Assembly (NCBI RefSeq): GCF_003286085.1
Contig: NW_020825298.1
Coordinates: forward strand, 12,524,001 to 12,588,000
Reading direction: 5' to 3'
Length of the DNA stretch: 64,000 nt
Source of the DNA: Drosophila persimilis
Taxonomy: Eukaryota; Arthropoda; Insecta; Diptera; Drosophilidae
Every line of letters starts with the position of its first letter. Position 1 is the stretch's first letter. This document shows, piece by piece, positions 10,769-25,700 of the stretch. A program made the position numbers and the translations under genes. The notes beneath the pieces were generated by a model. It worked only from the letters and a program-made list of their open reading frames with translations. It made no database searches and had not been told where the DNA came from.

Positions 10769-13700
10769 TTAGAAGGGGCAGGTGATTACATCGTATTCGA
10801 ACATCAGCGAGACGGCGACAAAGACAAAATACAACAGAAACATGGTAAAGCCCAACCCCTTGTTCATGCGCCAACGGAAGCAGGCAATCGACATCACCAC
10901 GAATACGAGCATCATAAACAAAATGGTTATGGAACACACCATGCCCACCGAGTTCACCTCAACGGGCGCACCGTAGATGATGCCATAGAGCAGCCAGGGA
11001 ATCGGTAAGCTTGAAACGCATTCATTTCAGATTAGTTTTCGATATCTCGGGAGCGGGATTAGTAGTAGCGGTAGTACGAGTACTACTACACTTGGATAAG
11101 CATTTACTTACCCCACGGTCACGTCGAATATGTTGCTGCCCACGGAGCTGGAGACGGCCATATCGCCGAATCCCTTGCGTGCCACAATCACCGAGGTAAT
11201 CAAGTCCGGAATGGATGTGCCCGCTGCCAGGAAGGTCAGGCCCATGACCTATTCGGAAACGGGTTCCGAAACGGGAAGGAGAAGGAGAACAGAAACCAGA
11301 TGTGAGAACGCATCAGTTTTAGCTTCGGGCTCGGGTTTCAATTACCCCCCACAGAATGGAAGAATGGAGTCGTACGAGCCACAACCTACCTCGGGCGGTA
11401 TGCGCGCCGTGTCTCCGGCCACGTTGGCCCACCACACCATCAGATAGGAGAAGGCCGCTATCCACACAATGGAGCCGATGAAGGTGACCGGAAAGAAGCG
11501 CTTGCCGCGCGGCGTTCGCGTATCGGGCAGCGTCAGCCACATGGGCACCAGGAGCGGGGCGACCAGGACATAGGTGAGGCGCTTACGCGCCGTGTCCGGC
11601 CAGGCCATGCTCAGGGGTTCCGGGTCGTCCTCGATTTCGGGTGCCTTTTGGTCGGGAAGCAGCAGGCAAGGGTGCAGGAAGCAGGGAGCAAGAGACATTC
11701 AATTAGAACCCTTGGACTCAACATTGTGCGCTTTGGTCTGCTGCTCTTTACATTAGTTATAGGCATAGTATCGGTATATAGTACTTATTTATTTATAATA
11801 GAGAATATATAATATATAATATGGAATTTGTTATATAAAATATATAGTAAAAATGCTGAGTGTGTGAGTGTGAGTGAGTGGTTCTTATGTACGAGTACGA
11901 GTTATTCGCTTAGTGAGTGGGTGAGTCGGGGATCGGGAGACTGAATTCGATTTGAATTGTGGATTTGTGGATCTATGGAATGCCTTCTGAGCTATGTATA
12001 CAGATGAGCATGAGGCACAGATACTTAGATACTTTTTGGTCATAGTACAAATTTTGTTACGATTTTGATTTGAGAAAAGTCTGCAGGTTGTTTCTTTGGT
12101 TTGGTTTGGTTTGGTTCGTTTCCTCTTGTGGGGCTTGTGGGGCTTACAGAGTGTGGTTCAATCGAAATACTTAGTGTGGTACAGAGAGGTGCACTTACTT
12201 TCTATCAAAATAACAGATACAATACGATACGGTACGGTACGAGAGAGTGAGAGACTTAAAACGTGCAGAGGTCTATCAGCATCGCAAGTAGGTACGGTGG
12301 GTACTGTGGTACAGTGGTACAATGGTACAGTGGTACAGTGGGCATGCTCGTATTTGTTTAGCAAGTGCAACAACACACCAACGACACGTCTAGCAAGTCG
12401 TGTGGATTAATTGTAAACGAAAGTAGAAAGTAAAAGTGGTTATAAGAAAATGCTAGATCTAGGTTACATTTCTAGGATCTAAGCTCTAAGATCTACTCTA
12501 CACTAAGTGTGTACAGATGAGAGTGTGTTTGTCAGAGGCGACATTGAAGCATTTCTATGTGATAAGTGGGCGGCTGGTGACGGTTCTCTAAGTGTAAATT
12601 TATCTGCGGTTGGCACTGCACACGCTCCTGGTCAGTGGTTTCCTAAGGCCTGATTCTGATTGGGGATCTGGTTTCACGTTTTAGTCAGCCTTAATCATCA
12701 GAAGGGCTGAGGCTCTGCGGTTCTTACTAATCATATCGGACGATTGTCATTATTGATTTCCAGGAAATCTATCAATTTCTTTATACCTGGGTGATTATTG
12801 GATGGCAAGTGATCTTTGAAACTACTTTGAAGGAACTTAACAGAAGTTTTCTTCATATAAATTGAATAGTTACGTAAATATTTATATACTCTTTTGTGAT
12901 CTGTGGTCTGTAATCTATGACGAGGCCACTACCAAGGAGCTTTTGTGTGCCATGAGACCGCGTGCTCTATTGTCGGATAAGTCTTTTGTTACTGAGTGGA
13001 ACATAAAAGCTTCGTTGTTTACGATATAGTAGTATTTGTAAAAAGAAATGATAAAGATTGTATGCAATATATTGAAGAGAGATAGTATGTAGAGAGAGAG
13101 AGACAGATAGATAGATAGATACAGAGAGATAGCGAGAGAGAGAGATCAATAAAAATTGTTCATGAAACTAACTTTGATGCTAAATTTGCGTGTCTGAATT
13201 TTGACCCTCTGCTCAATCCAGCTAGGACGTCGACCACTCAACGATGGCTTTAAGTTGATTATTCAAGATATATTATATATAATTGATGTTTATATATAAG
13301 GTATTTTGGGAGTAGATTATACACATTATATAGAAAGAGAGACAGATTGTTGTAATTATAAGCTTTTGGCACTTGTTTGGCACTTAAGTTCTCGGATTCA
13401 GATCAGATATCAAAATAAAACTTTGATTAAAACTTTTAAACTTAAACGTTTTACAGATAGTAGAAGACTGGGGTATAGACAGAAGAAAGAAGACTGTTCG
13501 TAATGTGTAGAAGAAGTGTATTTGGGATTTGTTCGGGGTTCACATAACAAACACATACGGATACGGATACGGATAGTGGGGATAGATAGCGTTGAAACAC
13601 AAACACAATTTGCTTGTTTTGTGGGGGGATAGATTTTGATAGATAGATCGATATATGTTGATATATATTTTTTTGGGAAGTTATTTTCTTTGAGAGCGAG

Positions 13701-16700
13701 GCCCAACTCGGAAGTTTTCCATGTTCTTTCTGTCAATCGTGAGTCGAATTCGAATTATTCCAGATGGCAGCCATTCAGCCATCGATTCAGCGGCTCAGAA
13801 TTTTGTTTGTTTGCTTTGTGATCTTTGCATAAATCGATAGAACCAAAAAAGTAATTAAAAAACGTCAACTAGAAAGCAGGGACTATCTTCGGCAAACCGA
13901 AGGCTACATACCCTTGCAGATCGTTTATGGAATGGTATTTTGGTTGATGGAATGAAAATTAGTTATCTTAGCATTGGATATCTGTTGCTTTGGATACAGA
14001 CAGACATGAGATACGTATTGTATGATCTCAGAACTCTTATAGCCTCTGCAAGGGGCTGTGGAATGAGCATCCGGAATGCAATGCTGCTGCTGTTGCTGCT
14101 GCTTGGGGGCCAAAGCCAAGTGCTTGCGCCTATGCATAAGAATGTTCGTTTAAAACCAAATGCCAACGATTACGATATTACGGTATACGCTGGAGCTGTA
14201 GCTGTAGCTGTAGCTGCAGCTGGAGCTGCTGTGTTTCGTGGGGTGTCATGGGGTGTGGATGGTATGCGATGATGTTCGATTGGTGTTTGGGGCGCAGCAA
14301 TTGAGGCACTACTTTGCATTGGAATGACTGCATCGCATCGCACATTAGTGAAATATGAATGGCAATTGTAATATGCAAGGCATCGCTCGGCTCTCCTTTA
14401 TACTTGTACGAGTATTGTTTGTCTGTTGTTGTCTATATAGTACGAGTATATGCGTTTTTTGTGGATTTTGTGGGCAGATCAACACTAGGTACGAGTAATG
14501 GTAAATAAAATAAGGTAATGTAATTAGGTAAAGGTAAAGACACAAAGCAAATGAGTTCCAAATGGGGGTACGATATCATACGGTACGAGTATATGCAAAA
14601 ATTTCACTATTCCGAATTAGCTCTTCATATTCTTATTGTTATTATTATTTCTGGGGCAAGACAAAACACACACACAGATAGATAGATAGATAGATTGTCA
14701 GAGATGGATGTATAGATGTGGGAATGTTGAGCGATAAGAGGGAGAGAGACATAAACATACACAAAGAAAGTAATAGAAAGAAGAGAGGCGAGTGTTTTGT
14801 GTCTTTGTGTGTGTGTGTGAGAGAGATAGTGGGGTGTTTGTGTGTGTGTGTGGTGGGGGATGGTGTGGGGTGGGTGGAACAGTTGAATGAAAAAGAATTC
14901 AGACAAAAATCGTTAAAGAATTAACTCAAAAATCCATTTAAAGTCACACATAAACGTTGCATAAATACACTTTTTCATTTTCATTGGTTTCTTTTATTGT
15001 TCATTCGCTGGGACCTACACATATATATTTTTGGACATTTTAGAAACACGGATTCAAAACGTATAAATGCGAAACACATCGAAGTGGAAACACACATTGG
15101 GGGGGGAGTAGCACAGAAAAAACATAGGGAGAGAACAGAACATCAAATATGTACGAATAGGTAGGGGAGTAGTAGTAACACACCATGTTTTAGCTTAGAA
15201 TCAGTTCAAACGTTGCATCAATCAGTTAATCAATCAATCAGTCAGTCAATCAATCAATTAGCCATGTAAGGGAAACATGCCAACAGCTAGAAATTGTGAA
15301 ATTGTGTGTACATTTTTGTAGAGCGCTTGAACTGGTCGCTAAACCCCTGGTCTGGTTCAGATTTTTAGCCTATACTATGACGCACACGATATACGAATTA
15401 CGATATTACCGATACGATATTCCATTTGCGATATTTCAGATACGTTATACAATAGGGAGTCGCGAATATATGCAAACAAAATTTGATGGAAATTTACGAC
15501 ATTCAGACACAAATATCGCGACGTATCGTACACTGACTCAATTCCGAATTACGATATTCAATCAATTGTATATTTCCTAATTTATTCGAAAATTATTGCT
15601 TGTATGAAGAATGCAGCGCATTGTGCGTGACACAATCAAGTTGTTTGTAAAAAAAAACCAAAACCAAAGGTAAATCAAAAAACACATAATGGAAATCAAT
15701 GAATATTGGAAACTGAAAAGTCATGCCTAAGGGAAATCATGAGGAATAATTCATTAGCACATCATATATGTTGCAGATATATCCTCCTCCCATACGAGGA
15801 AGAGGGGCTATAGGGTGTGGAATGCGAAGTGATCGAAACAACTTACCGAATCGAGCGTCGTGTCAATGTTCCCATTGGGACGATCCGCCAGGGTGGTCTC
15901 CTTGAGGTTGATCTTGACGTGATTCGCAGCCGAGGTGGTGGCGCCACCCCGCTGCGGCTTGGTGGCGTCCAGCAGCACCTTGAGCGAGGCAATGGCGTGC
16001 AGCTGAGTCGCCTTCTCGTCCACTTTGCCTGGAACATCATCTTTGTCATTGTAATTGTGTGTGGTTTTTTTTTTGGGGAGGGTGTGTTTTGATAAATAAT
16101 GCAGTATTTTTTTGGTTGTTGTTTACACAATACAACGAGTGTGTGGTTGTGGTGTTGGTGTTGAAGGTGTTGATGGTGTTGTTGGTGGTTTTTTTTTGGT
16201 GGTGGTGTGGTTGTGTGTTGCGAGTAGCAGAGTAGAGTAGCGGTGTTGTTGTAGTAATAGTTGTAGTTGTTGTTGTTGTTGTAGTTGGTATTCGGTATTC
16301 GATTTTCATTTCGGTATCGTATTTTTTGGTATTTTTTGTTGGCACACAACGAATGGAGTTTTTGAACGCAAAATCCAAGTGTTTTTTTTATTTATTGGAT
16401 ATTTTGTTTTGTTTTTTTTTTGCGAAAAATTAAACGAAAAAAAGAAGAAAAAGAAAGAATAAAATTGCATCGATTAAAATCAGAAATAAACGAATTAACC
16501 CAGTTACGAGTTTCAGTTTCGGTTTCAGAATTAGTTTCTTTCTTAGAGCTTTTTAATTTACAAACAAATTTAGGGCCTAGCCCGACGGGGTACTTTGGAT
16601 TGGATTGGATCGTTCATATACGCATATATAGTATATGTCTATATGTAGGTACGTATATTGAAAATATTTTATACAAAATGTTGATGTCAGTTGCGAAACA

Positions 16701-19700
16701 GCATTTGGAGGTGGCTTGTAGTAAGTACGAATAAGTAGAGGGGGGGATATACGAGTATACGAGTAGTAAGTAGTCTAGTCTATGGAGAGAGTATAGGGTA
16801 TGACAGAGTATAGCAGAAGAGCGGCAGAGCGGCGGAGTAAGGTAGTAGTGTGAACGAGCGGACAGTAGGGGGGGCATGGACAGTAGCGGGGGAGGGGAGG
16901 GGGTTCTTAAGCCGACTATCACTACATCTATGGCTATATATAGTATAGTAACTAGATCTAGACTAGAGATCACTACTGATATTTACCGTGTCAGAGTCAG
17001 AGTCTCATGGGTATTTGGTCTAACTTTTCGATTCTCGATCGATGTTCTGAGTGTGAGCTTGTGTTTTGCACTAAGAGCTGGTATTATTATTAATCGATCT
17101 GGTTATTGGATGCTGGTGTTTCGGGATCGGACTGGGGGTTTCTGATGCGGGGTTTTAAGAATTGTTTTTTGGATTTGTTGTTGTTGTCAATGCGGCATGA
17201 AGTACTCTCTAAATTGATCTTTTCTTGAGGGGATCGTCGGACTAAATGGCTATTCGAAGGACCCCCTATCTGGCATTGCTCTAGTTAGTATATACATATA
17301 CATATGTGTGTATATATGTACACGATTCAATAGACTTATATCATATCTTATCTTACGTATCTATTATATATGTATATTGCATTTAAGTGTGGATATGTAT
17401 GCGGGGGATTTGTATGACTATCTTTCGAATACAGACCTATAACATGCTCATACATCGAACTGAGCAAAAGCACTCGTCTAGAGTTATGATGGGTCTTGTG
17501 CTCTTGGGTCTCACACAATTATCGACTTTGATTGGTCTTTGATCATTGCCATAAGAATGGCTTCCGTTCTGTTCGGTTCTGATCGGTTCTTTGCCGGATT
17601 TCCCTCCAGTGCTGCAGCCCCAAAAACACAATTCCCATGCAGCACATATGTATACAAAGAAACTTATTAACACACAAACATTAGACAAACATTCCATAGT
17701 GACATAAAGCGATTCCTATACAAAAACCTATGCAAAAACAACCCGCTCGACTAGTCGCACATGCAGGCCGGGCCGGATCGAGCGCGTTGATCGTTTTGAA
17801 TGATCTTTGTGACTAAATATAATCGGATATGGGGATGGGTGTGGGACGGAGTGAGTTGTATGAGAGACGGCTTGTCGAGAGCGAGCCTAAGCCTAAGCCT
17901 AGGTCTAAGTGGAAGCCAATTTCGAACAGCATTGCTGCCTGCGAGCCAATTGTACTAGTTGCTAACTAATTACAATTTCAATTACGTTTACAATTACAAT
18001 TACAATAACGATTACGATCACGATTAACACATACAACACTGACAACGCATAGTTAATATGTACAATCCAATACATTGTTTTGTTTTTGTCACGTGTCAAA
18101 CTCAACTCAATCCACAGACAATTCCAAAGGTACTACGGCATACTTTCAGATACATCTATTAAACATATCTATCTCTCGCAAGTCGCAAGTATCTTTCCAG
18201 TACGTATCTGCCATTGCCATTGAGCTGCGCTCAAAAACTCTAGGAATTTATGATAACTTTTTTAATGCTAGATATATAACGCATATGTATAGGTATATAT
18301 ATATTTATAGATATTGGATATATTGGTAGTATAAATGTAACTCCAAACTGACATTGAACAACATAAAATATTTTCGTTATTTTAGTTTTTTTTTCTTGCT
18401 TGTTTCTCTTTTTTTGTTTTGTTTTTACTTTTGTTGATAATGTTTCTTTCTTTTGTTTTGTTGTTGCAATAAAATGAAAAAAAATAAAGCCGAAAATAAA
18501 TTAGCAAATAGCAGTTCTGTGAGGCAGCAGGAACTCAAAAAGTAAGAATAAATTTCAGTCGAAGCGTGAACCATTTTTTAAGGGGGATTCCCTGAATATT
18601 TAAATGTTCTCTGGATCGAAATCTACCGTTTGGGAACCTTAAAGCCCCTATTTGGATACAGATACCTCAAGTATCCAAGTATCAATCGGGACCTCCCTCA
18701 ATGTGTGGCCGGGAGACCCTACTCCGCGTTGAGGTAGGCCCCCCACTTGGCACTACACGAATTCTAACACTTTGCACCTGCGAACCTTGACGAGCACGCC
18801 CCAAAGGCCGACCCTGGCTGTTGTTCGTTCGGTGTGGGCCATTGCCGTGGCAACAACGACACCGACGACGACGACGACGACTCAACGTTGGGTCTATTCT
18901 ATACATATTTATAGGTACGGGTACGGGTACGAGTACATGCACAGACCACTGCCACTACAATGTGCCTAATCCATAATAAATCAATGGTGATTGGAAATTT
19001 TGGTTTTGGTTTTGGTTTGCAACAAAATCAATCCGAGATGGAAAGGGAAGGGAGGAAATTCGAGCCTCGGGATGACCTTTAAATGATTTTCCGCTCAAGT
19101 CGGATGTCCCTCCTGTCTTCCTGCCGGGCCCTAAACAAAAGGGTTAAGCTGTCAATTCCCCCTGCGCCTTAACGGACACATCCGCACTGTTTGTCGACGC
19201 TCCGTCTGGGGCTGGCTGGCTGACTGGCTTGCTGGCTGACTGGCGTGCTAATTAGGTAAGTGGCTCCAAGGTCGCCATTAAAAAAGAAATAAGAACCAAT
19301 AGAAAAGTAAAGCAAGCGAAAAGAAAATAAAAGAAAAAAAGGGAACATGAAAAACACAACAAACCGAAGGCAAGAAGGCAACTTAAAGGGAATGGAAATG
19401 GAAATAGAAATCGAAATAGACACAGATATAGATACGGATATGGATACGGAGTACAGAATAGGCGAAGCCCAGAAGAAACAACTTCTGGCTGGCAAGTCAA
19501 ACATCCAATTAGAAGAACACAGAATGTACACAGAGTTTTCAAAAGGAACAAAAACCAAACAGAACTTTAGATACAGATACAGATAAAGATACTGGGTACA
19601 AGTGGAAGGTGGAAGGTACAGGTGAAAGTGTAGAACGCAGAAGGTACAGGTATATATAGTAGAGTATATAGAGTAGAGTTTGGCGTAGTAGAGGTATATG

Positions 19701-22700
19701 TTATTGCATTTGTATTTATCTTAGTTCGGATGTAAGCGTGGTGGCTGGGGACTTGGGATTAGGGACTAGGGATCTGGGGATCTGGAGTCCGGGATGGGCT
19801 GATGGGGAATATATCGTTTAGGGGGACTTTTTAGTACGGTTTCTCTTTTGTCATATTAGTTTTCTTTTAGGCAATAGGCTTTTTAGGCTTGACTTGTGCA
19901 AAACACACTGTGGCAACTCAACGAACGGAAGAACTTACCATCGTGTAGTGGATCTATCGTGTGTATCATTAGCTGTAATAGGCCATGACGGAATTTGGCA
20001 CCGGTCTGTGTACTACCCGAGGTGCCACCACCGCTGCTATTACCTGTAGCGCCCGCGTTGCTCGAGCCGTGCGGGCCGGAGCGCGTCTCGCTCGCCGCAC
20101 GCGATGTCACCGAGCCGCCCGGCTGGGTGGCCATTGAGGTTTCCGATGAGTTTGCCGCATTACCCTGAAGTGGAACGAAGAACAAGAACGGATGGACGTG
20201 GGTGGTAGTGGTAGTGGTACGGTTACGGTTACGGGTTCACACACAGTTACGGGAGTTACGGGTGTTACAGATTATTACGGATTGTTGTTTCGTTTTTTGA
20301 GTTTTGAGTATCGAGTTTCGAGATTCGAGTTTCGAGAGAGCGGTGTAATGGTTTACGGATTTATTTTGGATTTTTTGGTAAGCATATTTCGAGAAAAAGG
20401 TGAAAAGAAGAAGAAGAAAAGTTTATTATTGCAATTTGTATAAATTTACAAGTTGAGTGTAGTAGTTGTTGTTGTAGCTTTTTCGTCTATCTTTTGTCAT
20501 GTTGCATGTATCTGTTTCTTGTTGTTTCTGGCTGTGATTGCTGTTATTGTTGTTGTTGGTTGTTTGTTGGTGTTGTTGTGGTTTGGTTTGGTTTTTTTTG
20601 TGTGTGGCTTAAGGACTAATCGAATCGGTAAGTGCAAGTTAGTTGGGAGCCAATATCTGAACAGAACTCAAGACATCGAAACGAAAACCGAACGGAACAG
20701 AACTCAAGGAATGTCAAAATCAAGTCAAATATCGAAAGAAACGATTCACCACACAACATCCAACACAATACGATACGATACACGGACCACTTAAGATCTG
20801 AAGAACTCAAATCTATCAACCTACAGTCTGATGGGAGTACTGTACGCCGCTAATCGCTGGAACATTGAGGAACACTAGGAATACCCGCTATCGCTGTTGC
20901 GTAGGAGGAGAAGGTACTTATGTGTTTGTGCAACAAAATAAACAGTTGGATTGGATCTGTGTGTTATATACAGTAGTAGGATCGATCGTGGAACTGTAGC
21001 ATCGGAGCATGCTTGAAGTCCTCGGAGTGGGATCAGAGGGATCCAAACGAGTCTTACATATGTACAGACATATATTACAAAATCAAAACGATAAGTTCGA
21101 AGATGAGGAAATAAAATATGTAGTGATGAAAACTTTTCTTTTTTGGTCATTGAAAATTTTTCTGTTTGTCTGTTGCAACATTTTTTGTTGGGTTTTTATA
21201 CATACAAGCTTTTGAATGACTTTCTTTTTGGTTTTTCTTTAGATACTTTTTTCTTTTTTGTTTTGGTTGTTTTGATCAAACAAAATATACACATATATTT
21301 TTATATACGATATCTGTATTGATACTTGTCAAAGCGCAGTGGGAAGTTTTGTTGTATTTCATTTTGCCTTCACTATAATCAAAAAGAAACAGATAAAACA
21401 CAAAAACATTTGGAAAAACTTTGTCAGAGAACAACTGAAAACCGAAAAATACTTTCAATTCAATGCGAATTAATTGGCACATTAGCGAAGGAAGCGCAGG
21501 CAGATGAGGGAGGATCGGTTCGGATCGGGTCGGGTCGGATCGGTAGGTGTAACAAATGCAGGCACTAACCATATACCATATACATATATTGTATACTCTA
21601 ACTACATACATATGTATATATCTAATGGGTGTGTGTGTGTGTGTGTGGAGGGGAAGGTGACTAATGGGGACTCTAATGAATGAATGAATGGAAACGAGAT
21701 GATAATTGGTGTTACATATCCCATACCCATAACGATACTCGTACTCGCACTTGTACGTTCGATCGGAGAACGAGTCTTTCGTAACTCCATTCATGAATCG
21801 AACTCGATGTGAAACTGGAACTGGAACTGAAACTGAAGCAGGTGTATGTGTAGGGCAAGTCAAGATCAGACCACCATTAACGAGTCGAGTGGCTCGTGCC
21901 AGGTGAACCACCCCACGACTCCGATTATAATGCTAATTAGTGCCCAGTCATGTTGTTGATCAAAACCCATACTATGGGATTTCTAGCCCCACGAGCCACT
22001 CATTCACGATTCGGCCTAACACTCACTCATCTCTGACGCAAAACCAGAAGACACCTGCGAAATCCGATCTTAAAAGAGGGAATATCTCAAAGCAGAGAGA
22101 GCTCTCTCTCCCTCTGGACTTAATCACCTTGAACCCGTACTAAAGTGAGATCTGTCAGCTGCTTCTGATTGATTTTGACACTGAAATGAGCCACAATTAA
22201 TGGTGGACTATCTATATTACACAGAGACGGAGCTGCAGCCGGAGCCAAAGACCGAGTATGAAATCACGTTGAAAGCATTTTATAATGTCGAAAATTCATC
22301 ACCCAATCGAAGACGGAGACAATGACTCTGTGTTGGAGCGGGACAGAAGACAGCAGGGCAACGTAAGTTACCAAAGCGCTTAAATCACATAATGAATTAT
22401 TTAAGTTCAGCATGAATCATTCTCAGCAACAATTTTGAAAAAAATACTCAATTTACCAGCTTGAAAATTTCGCCTGCTGAATTTGAGTATTCGAGTCAAG
22501 AGGGCGACCTGAGAGGCTTACCAAATGATCTAAGAAATGCAAATTGTAAAGCAAACAAACAATAAATGAGACCCGACTCACACTTGAGCTCAATTTGTCA
22601 CTCAACCAGTTTGTCGTTTTCGAAATGAAATGCAATCGGATCGGATTCGGAAGAAGTAGCTGCCTGACGCCCAGAGGGTGACCCCGAAACCAGTTCCAAG

Positions 22701-25700
22701 AAATATCGTAGATATTCCTGGTACTGGGGACTCGATTTTGACGTAGGCATATTTTGTTTACATACAATCCGTGTTTGGAATAGTGAACGATTAAAGATAA
22801 AGCCACTCGCGACTGATAAACAACATCTTGATCGCTGATCGCTGCTCGCCGTTCGTCGATCGTTGGATCGACCCGAAGCGAAGCAAGCGCTTCGTCTAAA
22901 ACCGCTGAGACCGCTGACTGCATCGATCAGTGCGGTCGACTGGCGTTGTAATTTTTTTATATAGCGGGCTTTTGCGCACTCCGTGCATCATTTAGTAACG
23001 AAGCTTAAACCGAACCGCATCGCTCTGAAGCTCTTAAGCGCGCGCGCTCTCCTTCCCCGCGGAACCAACGAGAAGCAACATCGACAAGAACTACAACAAC
23101 AGCGAGAATGTTTCAAAAAAGGATTATCGAACTTATTGTGGTGCTGCTGTACTGGATGGTCATCACGCCGGCGGTCTACAAGATATGCAAGGACAAGAAC
23201 ATAATCCAGGTGGACATGAACCACCTGCTGGATACCGTGGCCGAGCACTGCACCTTCGGCCTGTGCCTGATGGTGGGATACGTGATCCTCTACCGGATAG
23301 TGATCTTCATCTACATGAAGCTCAAGGTCTGCGACATCCAGATGTGGCACAACCTGAAGAAGACCCAAGACGATCCCGAGGCAAACTTGAGCAAGAAGTC
23401 CCACTACCAGGCCGTGTCCACGGAGAACATCGACTCTGTGGACAGTGGAAAGAAAAGACCCATGACCCCCAGGATGATAAGGACCATCAGCAATCCGCTG
23501 CTTATCGAGAGCGACCTGGCCCGCATCCACGTCAAGCACGAGACACGCCCCCTGCAGAGTGCCACCCTTCCGAGGCTGCAGCACGCCCAGGTCCACGCCA
23601 GTCCGAGTCCTAGCCTGAGAAGTGCGCCGCCAGTGCCCAGGCAACCAGCGAACGTCTACAACCAAGGAGTTATAATGTCGCCCAAGGTCCTGATGCCAGG
23701 ACATCCAGACAGGGTCTAGAGACAGACTCTTTTTCCATTAAGAAGGAGTACGAAGTCCATTCCAAGTATTAGCTACAGCCCAAAGATCGAGAAGACAATC
23801 GAAATACCACGAAATTAGTCAATCATCACAGCACAAAGCTCTTCCTGCAGCAGAAAGAGCTCGAATAGTGTTCATTCGAGTGAACTTTAGTTAGCGAAAT
23901 GTATTATATATTTATTATTAGTCGTAAGTCTCCCTTTTGTTATGTGAGTAAGTTTAGAATCTCGCTTTATTCTTAATAAAAAAAGAATATTTTCAAAACA
24001 GCATAAACCGCAAACCAAATGAATCAATCAAACAAAGGGATTAATCTACGTTGGAAAGATATGAGTGGAGTTCAAAGAAAGGAATATTCCAGGATGATCG
24101 AATGCCTTCCTTATCCTATCCCATAGGTTTCATTGCCAAAATAGGGCATACCCCCACCCACCCAGTACCAAAGTAGCAAAGTTTTCGCCACAAAATGAAA
24201 GTGTGCTACAACAAATGAAATGAGTGTGTGAATGAGATGGATGTTTGTACGGAGCAAGAAGCGTGGAATACAATAAATGAAAACAAAACTCAAAACTGTT
24301 CTACGCATGCGCACGCGTTCTCTCTCACTCATTCCATTCTCACTCCGCTCCCACTTGCACTCGCACTGGCAGTCTGCATGCGACGGACGACTGGTTCGTG
24401 TCTCGGCTCAAGATCAAGTTCAAGCTGTGTGCAAAGTTTCTTTTTGGGCTTTAGATTTACTTTACTTTCATGCAGAAGAAGAGTTTTGTTCTCTACGGAT
24501 CGTGATCGTGTGAGGAGGATATAGTGTACATATGCGTGTGTCGGTGTGTGGTCTCAGCTGTGTAAGTGAGTGTCTGGGGGTGTGTCTGCTCAGGTGTGTG
24601 GGTGTCTCTTAGGGTGTTAGGGTGTTCAAGTCGAAAAGACGCATAGCAAATCAAACTTTGACTAACAAATGATTCGAAGCTAAGTACTAAAGAAGAAATA
24701 AGGAGTTCAACTAGTGATCGATAGAAAGAGTAGTTGAAAGAATAGTTTTAGTATAATAATAATAATCAGAATAATCATAAATATTAGTAGAAATTGGAGA
24801 TGGAAGGCAGTCGGTGGTACTAACCAGTTGGCAGATGTTCGGTTCGGTTCTAGAAAGTTCTGACTAAGTTTGCTGTATAAAACTAGGGTTATACAAACCC
24901 GAAGAGATCCTCTCCAATCAATTCCCTATCATAATGATAGTCTAGGTTATAGGTTATACTGCGAGAATCTACTAGAAAATTGATCGACGTAGATTCAAGT
25001 AGCGGATCAAACTGGCATTTATATTTCCGTATATATATTTGAGGATATAAATTGCGCCATCAGGTGTAAAAATAACGCTCTCTAGTCTTAAACAGGTTTG
25101 ATATTACTAGGTACACAATATAGGTATTTTTCCCTAGACACTTGAAGAAACCGGTTTTCCAGGGGGGGAAAGACCCCAAAGATAGGTCTAGAAATGCCAT
25201 ATGAATAAATCGTATTTCGGATTTCCGATTTCAGTTTTTAATGAAACCAAGAGTGGGTCAAGGCACTGGAGAGAGGTCCGCTTTCAGTTCCTGGACCTGT
25301 TTTCAGATCGGACTCACTCGAAATGCGGTGTCACAGGTGAAATTTGAGTCGAACTGTCGGGACTCAGAGGCTGAGTTATTAAGTCGTGCTTTCAATGTCA
25401 CAGCAAAGATCTCTTAGTCATGGACGTTTCATCGGCGATTGCAACAACAACCCGCCCTTAGTCATAGCAGCTTCAACACCTGCCAACTGGTTAGTGCCTG
25501 GCACGCGCCGACTGCTCGAATGAGATTGGGAGATAGATGGTGATGGAAGATGGGATGGATCAGAATGGGGGATGGAGATGGGGGGTTAGTGGGGGCTTAC
25601 GGGATAAAAAGGATGGAAAAACATACACAAAACGAAAATCAAAAACGAAATTTCGTTCCTGGCAAAGGATCTTCGTTTTCGTTTTACTCTTTGATTCTTT

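Noticed and set aside
21276-21911. 211-aa minus-strand ORF in an Nckx30C intron
   Set aside because: Composition follows microsatellites (His/Thr and Tyr runs) with no domain or signals.
22988-23704. 238-aa minus-strand ORF
   Set aside because: Exact shadow of the 203-aa nested gene, which has the TATA box, ATG context and poly(A) signal on the plus strand.
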